Assembly: GCA_013330925.1 (NCBI GenBank)
Contig: DUHJ01000197.1
Coordinates: 1-8,546, forward strand
Reading direction: 5' to 3'
DNA from: Candidatus Poseidoniaceae archaeon
Lineage (GTDB): Archaea > Thermoplasmatota > Poseidoniia > Poseidoniales > Poseidoniaceae
DNA length: 8,546 bases
Of this stretch, positions 1 through 6,416 are shown in pieces. Made by a program: the position numbers and the translations under genes. Position 1 is the stretch's first letter; every line of letters begins with the position of its first letter. The notes below the pieces were generated by a model. That model saw only the letters and a program-made list of their open reading frames with translations, had not been told where the DNA came from and did not search any database.

Positions 1-538
1 TGACCACGGCGACGAGGAAGCACGCTTTGACCCGCACAGCTGGCTTGACCCGCTCGCCTTCCGCGCCCAGGTCAAGGTGGTTCGTGACGCGATGATCGAA
101 GCCTTCCCAGAAGGCGAAGACACCTTCACCGCCAACGCTGAAGCCTACATGGCTGAGCTTGTTGAATTGGACCAAGGATTCGCTGCCCTGAGCGGCTGCA
201 CCCTCGATGAAATCGCGGCCAACCACAACGCGTACACCTACATGGCCGAACGCTACGGCCTTGAATTCGTGACCGTGCACGGCCTCGATCCTGAAGGTGA
301 GCCGTCTGCGGCCGACATCAAGAAGGTCGTCGATGAAATCGAAGACAAGGGCATTGAATACTTCTTCATCGAAGAATACACCGACGAAGACGCCGTGGCT
401 TCAATCGTTGACGAGACCAACGGCGTGACGGTCCTGACCCTGCACACCATGGAAATGGCGCCCAAGAACGCCGAGGACAATTACCTCACGCTCATGCAGA
501 AGAACCTGGACAACCTCAAGTCCGGGCTCGGATGCTAA
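1..538 (+). CDS. Metal ABC transporter solute-binding protein (ZnuA/TroA family), C-terminal part
   Basis: This is the extracytoplasmic binding protein of a zinc/manganese-type ABC importer. It captures the metal ion and delivers it to the permease encoded at 1476. Only the last 178 codons are present; the reading frame is open from base 2 and the start lies outside the window. The visible part begins with an acidic/His stretch (DHGDEE), followed by the family motif DPHSWLDP, whose His (bases 35-37) is a known metal ligand position. NHNAYTYMAERYGLE matches the conserved NHDAFGYFAxRYGL block, whose His (224-226) is the next ligand. GEPSAADIKKVVDEI and the closing NYLTLMQKNLDNLKSGL are also family hallmarks. 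The usual Asp of the C-terminal LDPLG ligand motif is replaced by His (LHTME, His at 443-445). The gene lies 56 bases upstream of the ATPase, as expected for a znuA-C-B order. Zn versus Mn or Fe cannot be decided from sequence alone. Confidence 0.9.
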   Translation, partial: DHGDEEARFDPHSWLDPLAFRAQVKVVRDAMIEAFPEGEDTFTANAEAYMAELVELDQGFAALSGCTLDEIAANHNAYTYMAERYGLEFVTVHGLDPEGEPSAADIKKVVDEIEDKGIEYFFIEEYTDEDAVASIVDETNGVTVLTLHTMEMAPKNAEDNYLTLMQKNLDNLKSGLGC

Positions 539-540
539 TT

Positions 541-581
541 CCTGCAAGCAGGGCCAAATACACCCCCGGAAGAGAGCTTCC
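541..581 (+). other. Two short hairpins in the binding protein/ATPase spacer
   Basis: CCTG-CAAG-CAGG (541-552) can form a 4-bp stem with a 4-base loop. GGAAG-AGAG-CTTCC (568-581) forms a perfect 5-bp stem with a 4-base loop and ends four bases before the Shine-Dalgarno of the ATPase. Between them lies the A/T-rich stretch CCAAATACA (554-562). They could be an mRNA processing or stability element that lets the binding protein be made in excess over ATPase and permease. They are short, and chance cannot be excluded. Confidence 0.3.
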
Positions 582-584
582 TGA

Positions 585-590
585 AGGTGA
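585..590 (+). promoter_or_regulatory. Shine-Dalgarno that sets the ATPase start at 595
   Basis: AGGTGA, complementary to the CACCTCC end of archaeal 16S rRNA, lies four bases before the ATG at 595. It favours this start over an in-frame ATG at 532, which lies inside the upstream gene and would add 21 residues that are unlike the family. Confidence 0.6.
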
Positions 591-594
591 ACGC

Positions 595-1479
595 ATGAGC
601 AAGGGCGAGCCCATCATCTCCGTGAAGGACCTCAAGGTCCAACGCGGAGGGGCTGTCGTCCTCGAAGGTGTCAATTTGGACATCCATGAAGGAGACTTCG
701 TTGGCCTGTCAGGCCCAAACGGGAGCGGCAAGTCAACGCTGCTGATGACCATCATCGGTGAATTGGAGCCTGCGGGTGGAAGCGTCAAGGTGTACGGAGC
801 TCCGCCTGGGTCAAAGGCGTCTCAAGGCCGCATCGCATGGGTCTCTCAAGCCGCCGCACAACTCCCAACGAACCTGAGGATTTCTGTGCGCGAGTTGGTG
901 GCCCTTGGTGCAATGAAACCGAAGAGGCACGAATGGCTTGATGAGAAGGATCCGATGAGCAGGTTTCCTGTGCTCGACTTCATCGATACCGTGCTGCTCG
1001 GTTCACTCAGTTTCTTTGTCTTTGGAGCGCTCAATCTTGTTGGAATCGGGCGCAAGGAAGAGCAAGCGCGCGTTGAGAAGGCCATCAAATTGGTCGGCCT
1101 GGAAGACGTGGCTGAACGTGACGTTAACCGCTTGTCAGGCGGCCAAAAGCAGCGTGCGGTCGTTGCCCGAGGCCTCGCCACAGAAGCCGACGTGCTCATT
1201 CTCGACGAGCCGTTGGCGGGCGTCGATCGTGCATCCCGTGATGAGTTCCTGAGGCTCTTGGACCGGCTGTGCAGGGAGGAAGGCAAGACCTTGCTGATGG
1301 TCACGCACGACCAAACGGCCATCCACCAATGCACCCATTGCGCCATTTGCATCGACGGCAACGTCCAGTTTGACGACGATCACACGAGTGCCCCGGCTGT
1401 TCTGCAGGTCGAATCGTTGTCCATTGGGGCGACCTATCCCGCGAGCCCATGGGATGAAGACGCCAAGGAGGAGGCATGA
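595..1479 (+). CDS. Metal ABC transporter ATP-binding protein (ZnuC-like) with hydrophobic insertion
   Basis: This is the cytoplasmic ATPase that powers metal import through the permease encoded next (294 aa). Visible motifs in order are Walker A GPNGSGKST (residues 40-48), Q-loop Gln85 in WVSQ, signature LSGGQKQR (180-187), Walker B VLILDE (200-205), D-loop AGVD as usual in ZnuC proteins, and H-loop His238 in MVTHD. Between the Q-loop and the signature, the usual short link after VALG is replaced by about 45 residues (107-153). Residues 124-152 of this are strongly hydrophobic (FPVLDFIDTVLLGS, then LSFFVFGALNLVGIG), which is odd for a soluble ATPase. Directly after the H-loop is a Cys/His cluster, IHQCTHCAICIDG (243-255). 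An acidic tail follows. The stop overlaps the permease start by ATGA, so the two are translationally coupled. All catalytic motifs are intact, so it should be active. The family is clear; the metal is inferred from context. Confidence 0.93.
   Translation: MSKGEPIISVKDLKVQRGGAVVLEGVNLDIHEGDFVGLSGPNGSGKSTLLMTIIGELEPAGGSVKVYGAPPGSKASQGRIAWVSQAAAQLPTNLRISVRELVALGAMKPKRHEWLDEKDPMSRFPVLDFIDTVLLGSLSFFVFGALNLVGIGRKEEQARVEKAIKLVGLEDVAERDVNRLSGGQKQRAVVARGLATEADVLILDEPLAGVDRASRDEFLRLLDRLCREEGKTLLMVTHDQTAIHQCTHCAICIDGNVQFDDDHTSAPAVLQVESLSIGATYPASPWDEDAKEEA
1466..1474 (+). promoter_or_regulatory. Shine-Dalgarno for the permease start at 1476
   Basis: AGGAGG (1466-1471), followed by a second AGG, lies inside the end of the ATPase gene immediately before the ATG at 1476. 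It supports the full-length permease start rather than internal methionines at residues 38 or 40. Confidence 0.6.
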
Positions 1480-2426
1480 TGGGGCTTGGGACCGGTCTTC
1501 ACCACCTGTTGAACCATCCGAGGTTTCCCGTGTTGGAAACGCTTGGCATGTTGATGCCCGGCGAGGTCTTTCCCGCCTTTTTTGAGATGGAAATGCTCCA
1601 GCGCGCGCTGATTGCTTCCGTGCTTGTGACCGTCGTCGCAGGCCTGTTCGGCAGTTACCTCATGCTGCGCAACCTTTCGCTCATTGGCGACGGCTTGGCT
1701 CACGTGTCGTTCGGTGGCGTGGCCGTCGGTGTCACCTTGGGTTCCGTGGCACCCTTGTGGTACGCTTTGTTGTTCAGCAGCGTGGCGTCCATCGTGATCT
1801 ACGAATTGCAAAGCAGAGACATCGTCGCGGGAGACACCTCCATCGCCATCTTCCTGACCGGCATGCTGGCTTTTGGACTGGTGGTGCTCCGTCTGTTTGG
1901 CCAAGGCATCACCACGGACATCGAGGGCTACTTGTTCGGGAGCCTCGTCCTGATTGACACCAACAGCCTCGACCTCATCGTGACCATCTGTCTGGTCGCG
2001 CTCATCGGGCTGGCCATCTTCCACCGTGGCCTGCTGGCCATCACCGTGGACAGCGTGGCTGCACGGGTGCAAGGCCTCCCTGTCCACCTCATCGGCTTGT
2101 GGTTCAGCCTCACCGTTGCTTGGGTCGTGGTGAGCATGGTGCAGGTGATTGGGGCCCTTCTGGTCACGGCCTTGCTGGTCACCCCTGCGGCCGCGGGACA
2201 ATTGGTCGGCAAAAGTTTCCGTGGATGCATGATGTGGACCCAAGCCTTCGGTTTGACCTCCACCTTGCTGGGCTTGTTTTTGTCCGCGGAGCTCAACACC
2301 GGGAGCGGGTCGATGATCGCGTTGGTGGCCGCCATGCTCTTTGCCATCGTTGGCCTTCTGAAGTTGCTCTCCAGCCAACTCCCAACCTACGACGCGTCTC
2401 CTGAGTCGAACGAGGCTCAGGGGTGA
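1476..2426 (+). CDS. Metal ABC transporter permease, ABC-3 family (ZnuB-like)
   Basis: This is the membrane subunit that forms the metal pathway, 316 aa with about eight or nine hydrophobic helices. Family hallmarks are clear: LQRALIASVL (41-50), the block LMLRNLSLIGDGLAHVSFGG (62-81), GYLFGSLVLI (151-160), VQGLPVHLIGLWF (198-210) and the long conserved segment around GALLVTALLVTPAAAGQLVG (226-245), which is typical of ABC-3 permeases. The first 37 residues form an N-terminal extension with a weak amphipathic or hydrophobic character before the usual family start. The upstream Shine-Dalgarno and the ATGA overlap with the ATPase support keeping it. The C-terminus ends in a short polar tail. 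Together with its two upstream partners it makes a complete importer of Zn, Mn or Fe ions. Confidence 0.93.
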   Translation: MMGLGTGLHHLLNHPRFPVLETLGMLMPGEVFPAFFEMEMLQRALIASVLVTVVAGLFGSYLMLRNLSLIGDGLAHVSFGGVAVGVTLGSVAPLWYALLFSSVASIVIYELQSRDIVAGDTSIAIFLTGMLAFGLVVLRLFGQGITTDIEGYLFGSLVLIDTNSLDLIVTICLVALIGLAIFHRGLLAITVDSVAARVQGLPVHLIGLWFSLTVAWVVVSMVQVIGALLVTALLVTPAAAGQLVGKSFRGCMMWTQAFGLTSTLLGLFLSAELNTGSGSMIALVAAMLFAIVGLLKLLSSQLPTYDASPESNEAQG

Positions 2427-2482
2427 CGTGAACCACCTCGTCGCACGTGATAGAAAACGCCGCTTGAAAAGCGCACACGTGA
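2426..2482 (+). promoter_or_regulatory. Probable promoter region of the RND exporter unit with repeated ACGTGA words
   Basis: The 60-base spacer after the permease contains ACGTGA at 2426-2431, CACGTGA at 2444-2450 and CACGTGA again at 2476-2482. The last two start 32 bases apart, about three helical turns. Between them are an A/T-rich stretch GATAGAAAA (2449-2457), which could serve as a weak TATA element, and a small perfect hairpin CGCTT-GAA-AAGCG (2461-2473). The downstream gene lacks a strong Shine-Dalgarno, which fits a separate transcript with a short leader. The assignment is by pattern only. Confidence 0.35.
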
Positions 2483-2492
2483 GACATTGACC

Positions 2493-5261
2493 ATGTTTGC
2501 GCTGCTGCGACGTTTGACCGAAGTGTCCACCCATCGGCCCAAAGCCACCCTCGCGTGCGTTTTCGTGGCCATCATGGCCCTGTCCTCTGGTGCGCAGCAC
2601 CTCGTGTTTGACAGCAGCGAGGACGGATTCTTTCCCGACGACCCAAGCGTCGACCTGCTCTACGAAATCGAGGGCGAATACCGTGCGACTGTGGACTTTG
2701 TCCGATTGATCGAAACCATCGAGTCTGGTGATCTTCAGAACGAAGCCACATGGGAACGTTTGGCGCGTCACGAGGCGGCCCTCCTTGCGCAACCGGACCT
2801 TCTGGCCAACCACGTGCCGCTGTTCGGCACCCAAGCCAACAGTGGACCGGCAGGCCACGCCATGCAGTGGATGGCCCTGCAGGACGAAGCCACCGCAGAG
2901 GCATGGTTGGCCAACCTTTCCGCGGCCGTGCTTGCGGTGGAGACCAGCGACGACGCCAACCTCACAGGCGCACTTGCTGGCCTGATGGCTGCCGCATCGG
3001 ACGTGCCGAGCGTCGAAGCCGTGACGGCCGACCGGCTTCTGAACTGGAGCGCGGCTGACCCCGCTGCGTGGCTGACGCGCATGGATTCGGGCACCAACCT
3101 CACCGACGACGTCGAGGGGCTGATGGGACGCGTCGCGGCCCTCCCTGGCCTTCATCCGACCCGTGCAGCAGAGGTTGGACCCGCCGTCGGCATGACCAGC
3201 GGAGCATTGGGCCCAGTCCTCGGGCTTCAGAGCGTCGACTTCCGCGAACTCATCCTTTCCTGCCTGCCAAGCGAAGACCGTGCTGCGCCGTGGGACAGCG
3301 ACGGCCCGGTGCTCATCACCCTCGTCATCGACGGCGAGCCCGCCGCGTGGGGCGTTGACACCTCGGACGAGGTGAATGCGGTGATCATGGAGCACGTCGT
3401 TGCGCTTGAGAACGACCTCGTCGATCAAGACGGCGATGTCGTGCGGACCTTCTCCTTCGCGCAGTTCACCGAAGGGGCCAACGCCAGCCTCGGTGCAGAG
3501 ATTGGCATCCTGACCTCGTCGGCCTTCGTCTTGCTCTGTATCATCCTCTGGTTCAACTTCCGTAGCGTGCGGGACACGGCCTACGTGATGGTGCTCGCCG
3601 TGTTGGCCATCGGGGCCACCTACGGTCTCTCAGGATGGCTGCAATTCGCCGGTGTGGAGATGACCTTCAACGCCGCCATGAACTCCATTCCCGTCCTGTT
3701 GTTGGCCATTGGTGTGGACTACGGGCTGCACGTCGTGGCCCGCATCCGTGAAGAGTACCGGGACGGCGCTCCACCGGATGCGGAAACGGTACGCGACCTT
3801 GACCTCGAATTGCGACGCCGCGCCGTACGGCACGGTGCCATCATGACCTCGGTGGCTTTGGCCATCGCCATTTTCACCGACGTCATCGGTTTCCTCTCGT
3901 TCCGCCTCTCCTCGCTCGTGTTCTTGCAGGTCTTCGGAACGGTCATCGCCATCGGATTGCTGATGATTTACCTGCTGAGCATCTCCGCCCTCCCGGCCCT
4001 GATGTTGACCCTTCCACCCAAGCGCATGGCGCTCGAAAAGGCGGTCAAGACCGAGCCTGGACGATGGTCAAAGGCGCTGGCTCGCTTGTCCGACGACCCG
4101 CTCAAGGTGGCGGGTATCGCCGTGCTGCTGCTCTTGCCCATGGGCGTCGGATTCATGCAACTCGAAGTCGCGTTCGATGAGCGCGAACAACTCAATCCTG
4201 AGGTCCCCGTCGTCGCCGATTTCATCCTCCTCTCGGACGAGTTCGCTCAAAGCCCTGCTCCGATTTACGTCGTGGTCAGCGGAGAGGTGTTCAGCGACCA
4301 GGGCAGGGCTGCATGGGATGCGGCGCTCGCCGTGGTGGAATCCACGGACGGCACGTCGTCCATCTCGGGCCTGTGGTCAACCTTGGACGCACAACGTGCA
4401 CAAGACCCAGATCTCGACGGATTGCTCGACGACGTCGACGCTGATGTTGAGGGCGCGTGGCAGGCTTTGTCCAACTGGGCCCTGACGAACTCGACGGGCC
4501 GAGAGGTTACCGCGGCCACCCTCGCGGCCGATGGCCTGCAGACGGTCATTTCCTTCCAGGCGGAAACCGCCGCATGGGACGAAGTCGTGGCCTTTGCCGA
4601 GAACACCGCGGAAGCTTTGGACGACGCCGAGGAAGGCCTCGAAGGACCACAGGAACTGGCGTTGGCCGGCCGAAGCCTTGTCAACGCACAAACCACGGCC
4701 GACGTGGCCTCGGCCTCCATCCTTTCGACGGGCATCGTCGCTGGGGTCATCCTCGTCATGCTCATCGGCATCCACACCACGCGCCAGCGCAACTTCGTAC
4801 GCGGCCTCTCGCGTGGCGTGGTTTCCTGGGTCCCGCTGATGATGGTCGTCGCATGGGTGTACGGCATCATGGGCTTCACGGGTTACGACATCAACCCACA
4901 AACCGTCACCATCGGCGCTCTTGCTCTCGGTTTGGGTGTGGATTACGCGGTGCACATCTCCATCCGCATGGAGGAGGAAGCCGAACACGATCCCTTTGCC
5001 ACCGAACAGATGTGGGTGGAACGCTCCATCTCAACGACCGGTCGAGCGATGTTTGGTGCCGCCCTGACCACCGCGGGTGGATTCAGCGTCCTCAACCTCT
5101 CGAGCCTGCTTCCGCTTCGCTTGTTCGGACAGGCCTTCGTGGTCGCCATCACCCTCGCCCTGCTCGCAAGTCTGGTCATCCTGCCCGCCTTCTACCGCCG
5201 CTTCCTGCACATCGAAGCGGCGATGGCGAAGGCCAAGTTGGGCGCAGCCGAAGAGGCCTGA
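2493..5261 (+). CDS. RND superfamily exporter, MMPL / archaeal HAE3-like
   Basis: This is a predicted proton-driven membrane exporter of 922 aa with the classic duplicated RND layout. It has TM1 (about 17-34), a large extracytoplasmic loop (about 35-330), TM2-6 (about 337-503), TM7 (about 538-555), a second loop (about 556-740) and TM8-12 (about 741-902). TM4 carries GVDYGLH (407-413) and TM10 carries GVDYAVH (815-821). These GxDYxxH repeats place the proton-relay Asp (409 and 817) of the MMPL/HAE3 branch in each half. FDSSEDGFFPDD after TM1 is also typical. I chose the ATG at 2493; a TTG two codons upstream is possible. Substrate is unknown. Relatives handle lipids, hopanoids or other hydrophobic molecules. 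It is followed by a membrane-anchored thioredoxin-like lipoprotein gene after 43 bases, likely in the same transcript. The second half after TM8 is the better conserved by eye. Confidence 0.9.
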   Translation: MFALLRRLTEVSTHRPKATLACVFVAIMALSSGAQHLVFDSSEDGFFPDDPSVDLLYEIEGEYRATVDFVRLIETIESGDLQNEATWERLARHEAALLAQPDLLANHVPLFGTQANSGPAGHAMQWMALQDEATAEAWLANLSAAVLAVETSDDANLTGALAGLMAAASDVPSVEAVTADRLLNWSAADPAAWLTRMDSGTNLTDDVEGLMGRVAALPGLHPTRAAEVGPAVGMTSGALGPVLGLQSVDFRELILSCLPSEDRAAPWDSDGPVLITLVIDGEPAAWGVDTSDEVNAVIMEHVVALENDLVDQDGDVVRTFSFAQFTEGANASLGAEIGILTSSAFVLLCIILWFNFRSVRDTAYVMVLAVLAIGATYGLSGWLQFAGVEMTFNAAMNSIPVLLLAIGVDYGLHVVARIREEYRDGAPPDAETVRDLDLELRRRAVRHGAIMTSVALAIAIFTDVIGFLSFRLSSLVFLQVFGTVIAIGLLMIYLLSISALPALMLTLPPKRMALEKAVKTEPGRWSKALARLSDDPLKVAGIAVLLLLPMGVGFMQLEVAFDEREQLNPEVPVVADFILLSDEFAQSPAPIYVVVSGEVFSDQGRAAWDAALAVVESTDGTSSISGLWSTLDAQRAQDPDLDGLLDDVDADVEGAWQALSNWALTNSTGREVTAATLAADGLQTVISFQAETAAWDEVVAFAENTAEALDDAEEGLEGPQELALAGRSLVNAQTTADVASASILSTGIVAGVILVMLIGIHTTRQRNFVRGLSRGVVSWVPLMMVVAWVYGIMGFTGYDINPQTVTIGALALGLGVDYAVHISIRMEEEAEHDPFATEQMWVERSISTTGRAMFGAALTTAGGFSVLNLSSLLPLRLFGQAFVVAITLALLASLVILPAFYRRFLHIEAAMAKAKLGAAEEA

Positions 5262-5292
5262 GCCACGAACAGCGGTTCAAAGCCACCGAGAT

Positions 5293-5297
5293 GAGGT
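5293..5297 (+). promoter_or_regulatory. Shine-Dalgarno that sets the lipoprotein start at 5305
   Basis: GAGGT lies seven bases before the ATG at 5305. This ATG places a lipobox at residues 15-18. The frame is open back to 5077, but that stretch lies within the RND gene and reads as an Arg/Ser/Pro-rich shadow. Confidence 0.6.
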
Positions 5298-5304
5298 CAC
5301 TACC

Positions 5305-5928
5305 ATGCGCGCGCTTGTGCTTGTTGTGTTGCTGCTGATCACCTCCCTTGCAGGATGTGTGGCTCCTGAGCCCATGCTTGGTGAGGTTTCTGAGCCCGCG
5401 ACGCCCAGCGATGAGACCCCTGAACGAATGACCATCGTGGCCCCCACGGCAGGACGCAATGTGGACGAAAGCGCGGTCCTCGACGTTGTGGCCAGCGCGG
5501 ACGGAAACGCCACGCTGCTCATCTGGGTCGCTGCCGGATGCAGCGGATGCCACGACTGGACGGAGATGATCGCGAACGCTCGTGAAGAGGGGAACTACAC
5601 CGATCTGCGCGTCGTCAGCGTCCACCGCTATCCTTCCTTCGAAGACAAAGACGAGGTCAAGGCACGCTACGGCACGGCCAACACCAGCACGGAAGCCACC
5701 TGGCCGTTGCTGCTGCCCAACGAGGGAGACACCGTCGTGGACGCCGACACCGGTGAAGCAACCTCTGTTGATCTTGTGGACGCCTTCCAAGGCCCAGTGA
5801 CGCCAACCCTGCAGGTGCTGGACGGTGAAGGCCACCTCGTGTGGACCTCCAAGACCTACTGGTCGAATGCCTCTGTGCTTGAGGACGCCGCCACCCTCAT
5901 GCGCTCCCTCAACGAGGCGATGGCATGA
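5305..5928 (+). CDS. Thioredoxin-fold lipoprotein with CSGC motif
   Basis: This is a predicted membrane-anchored extracytoplasmic thiol-disulfide protein of 207 aa. The N-terminus is a short lipoprotein signal: positively charged MR, a run of Leu/Val (4-12), then LAGC with the lipid-modified Cys at 18. A Pro/Glu-rich linker (19-42) follows. The core has a hydrophobic strand TLLIWVAAG and then CSGCH (79-83), matching the CxxC redox site after the first core strand of thioredoxins. GPVTPTLQVLDGEGHLVW contains the expected cis-proline (P167, preceded by Thr). The region between (about 84-160) is helical and contains an insertion rich in Asp/Thr. It lies between the RND exporter and the ABA4-like gene, and its stop overlaps the next start by ATGA. 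Possible roles are disulfide or cofactor maintenance for extracytoplasmic domains; the partner is unknown. The CxxCH string resembles a heme c site, but the fold cues favour thioredoxin. Confidence 0.8.
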   Translation: MRALVLVVLLLITSLAGCVAPEPMLGEVSEPATPSDETPERMTIVAPTAGRNVDESAVLDVVASADGNATLLIWVAAGCSGCHDWTEMIANAREEGNYTDLRVVSVHRYPSFEDKDEVKARYGTANTSTEATWPLLLPNEGDTVVDADTGEATSVDLVDAFQGPVTPTLQVLDGEGHLVWTSKTYWSNASVLEDAATLMRSLNEAMA

Positions 5929-6416
5929 CCCCACTCGCCGAGGCGATGTTCTGGCTGGCCAACGCGCTGATCGTTCCCGTGTGGGGCATGATGTGGTTCC
6001 TGCCAGACCATGACCTCACCAAGCGCTACATCGGGGACCTGAAGCTGACCTTCCTGCCCCTGCTCATTCCATACCTCGTGCTGGCGCTGCCGGTCTTGCC
6101 CGACCTGCTCATGACCCTCGGCACGCAAATGCCGACCCCTGCGGTCGTGGTGGAGTTGTTCGAAGACCCGGACATGGTGGTGCTCGCGTGGATCCACATC
6201 CTCGCGCTCGACACGCTCGCCGGTCGCCACATTTGGCGGCGCATGCTTGTGGCGGGTCGGCCAAGGGCCGTGTCCTTCCCCGTGTTGCTCTTCTGCCTCC
6301 TGCTCGGTCCGCTCGGGTTCGCGGCAGGCATGGCCCTGACGTGGAACGTGGAGGGATCGGACCTGGCCCCCACGGGTGAAGCCGCTCAGAAGGCACAGGA
6401 TTCGAGCACGGCCTGA
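5925..6416 (+). CDS. ABA4-like (DUF4281) integral membrane protein
   Basis: This is a small membrane protein of 163 aa with about four hydrophobic helices. It matches the ABA4-like/DUF4281 pattern: an N-terminal FWLANALIVPVWGMMWFLP (9-27) with the Asn and PxW positions, Leu-Thr-Lys-Arg (31-34), Tyr50, and the family core WIHILALDTLAGRHIWRR (89-106) with its W-x-H, Asp96 and GR. LLLGPLG (125-131) follows in the last helix. In plants the founding member ABA4 is needed for neoxanthin formation; prokaryotic members are mostly uncharacterised, so a carotenoid or retinoid link here is inference only. The gene is translationally coupled to the lipoprotein gene (ATGA at 5925) with a GAGG seven bases upstream. 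Its last 10 codons overlap the end of the convergent serS gene. The C-terminal 22 residues are a polar tail. No catalytic function can be assigned. Confidence 0.72.
   Translation: MTPLAEAMFWLANALIVPVWGMMWFLPDHDLTKRYIGDLKLTFLPLLIPYLVLALPVLPDLLMTLGTQMPTPAVVVELFEDPDMVVLAWIHILALDTLAGRHIWRRMLVAGRPRAVSFPVLLFCLLLGPLGFAAGMALTWNVEGSDLAPTGEAAQKAQDSSTA

Noticed and set aside
532..594. Upstream ATG at 532 as ATPase start
   Set aside because: It would add 21 residues unlike the family and begin inside the previous gene; the ATG at 595 has a fitting Shine-Dalgarno and the usual family N-terminus.
1434..3428. 664-codon open frame on the minus strand across the permease and RND genes
   Set aside because: The product is His/Gly/Gln/Arg-rich with no hydrophobic core or recognisable motif. 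It is antisense to two clear membrane protein genes, and GC-rich codon bias explains the lack of stops.
5077..5304. Extended start for the lipoprotein gene
   Set aside because: The extension is a shadow of the RND gene; the ATG at 5305 gives a Shine-Dalgarno and an exact lipobox.
4457..5338. 293-codon open frame on the plus strand
   Set aside because: It is an out-of-frame shadow of the RND exporter C-terminal half, whose TM8-12 and GVDYAVH motif are in the other frame.
5539..5553. Heme c binding site (CxxCH) indicating a cytochrome c
   Set aside because: The CxxC follows a hydrophobic strand and is paired with a Thr-cisPro segment, as in thioredoxin folds; there is no other cytochrome c feature.
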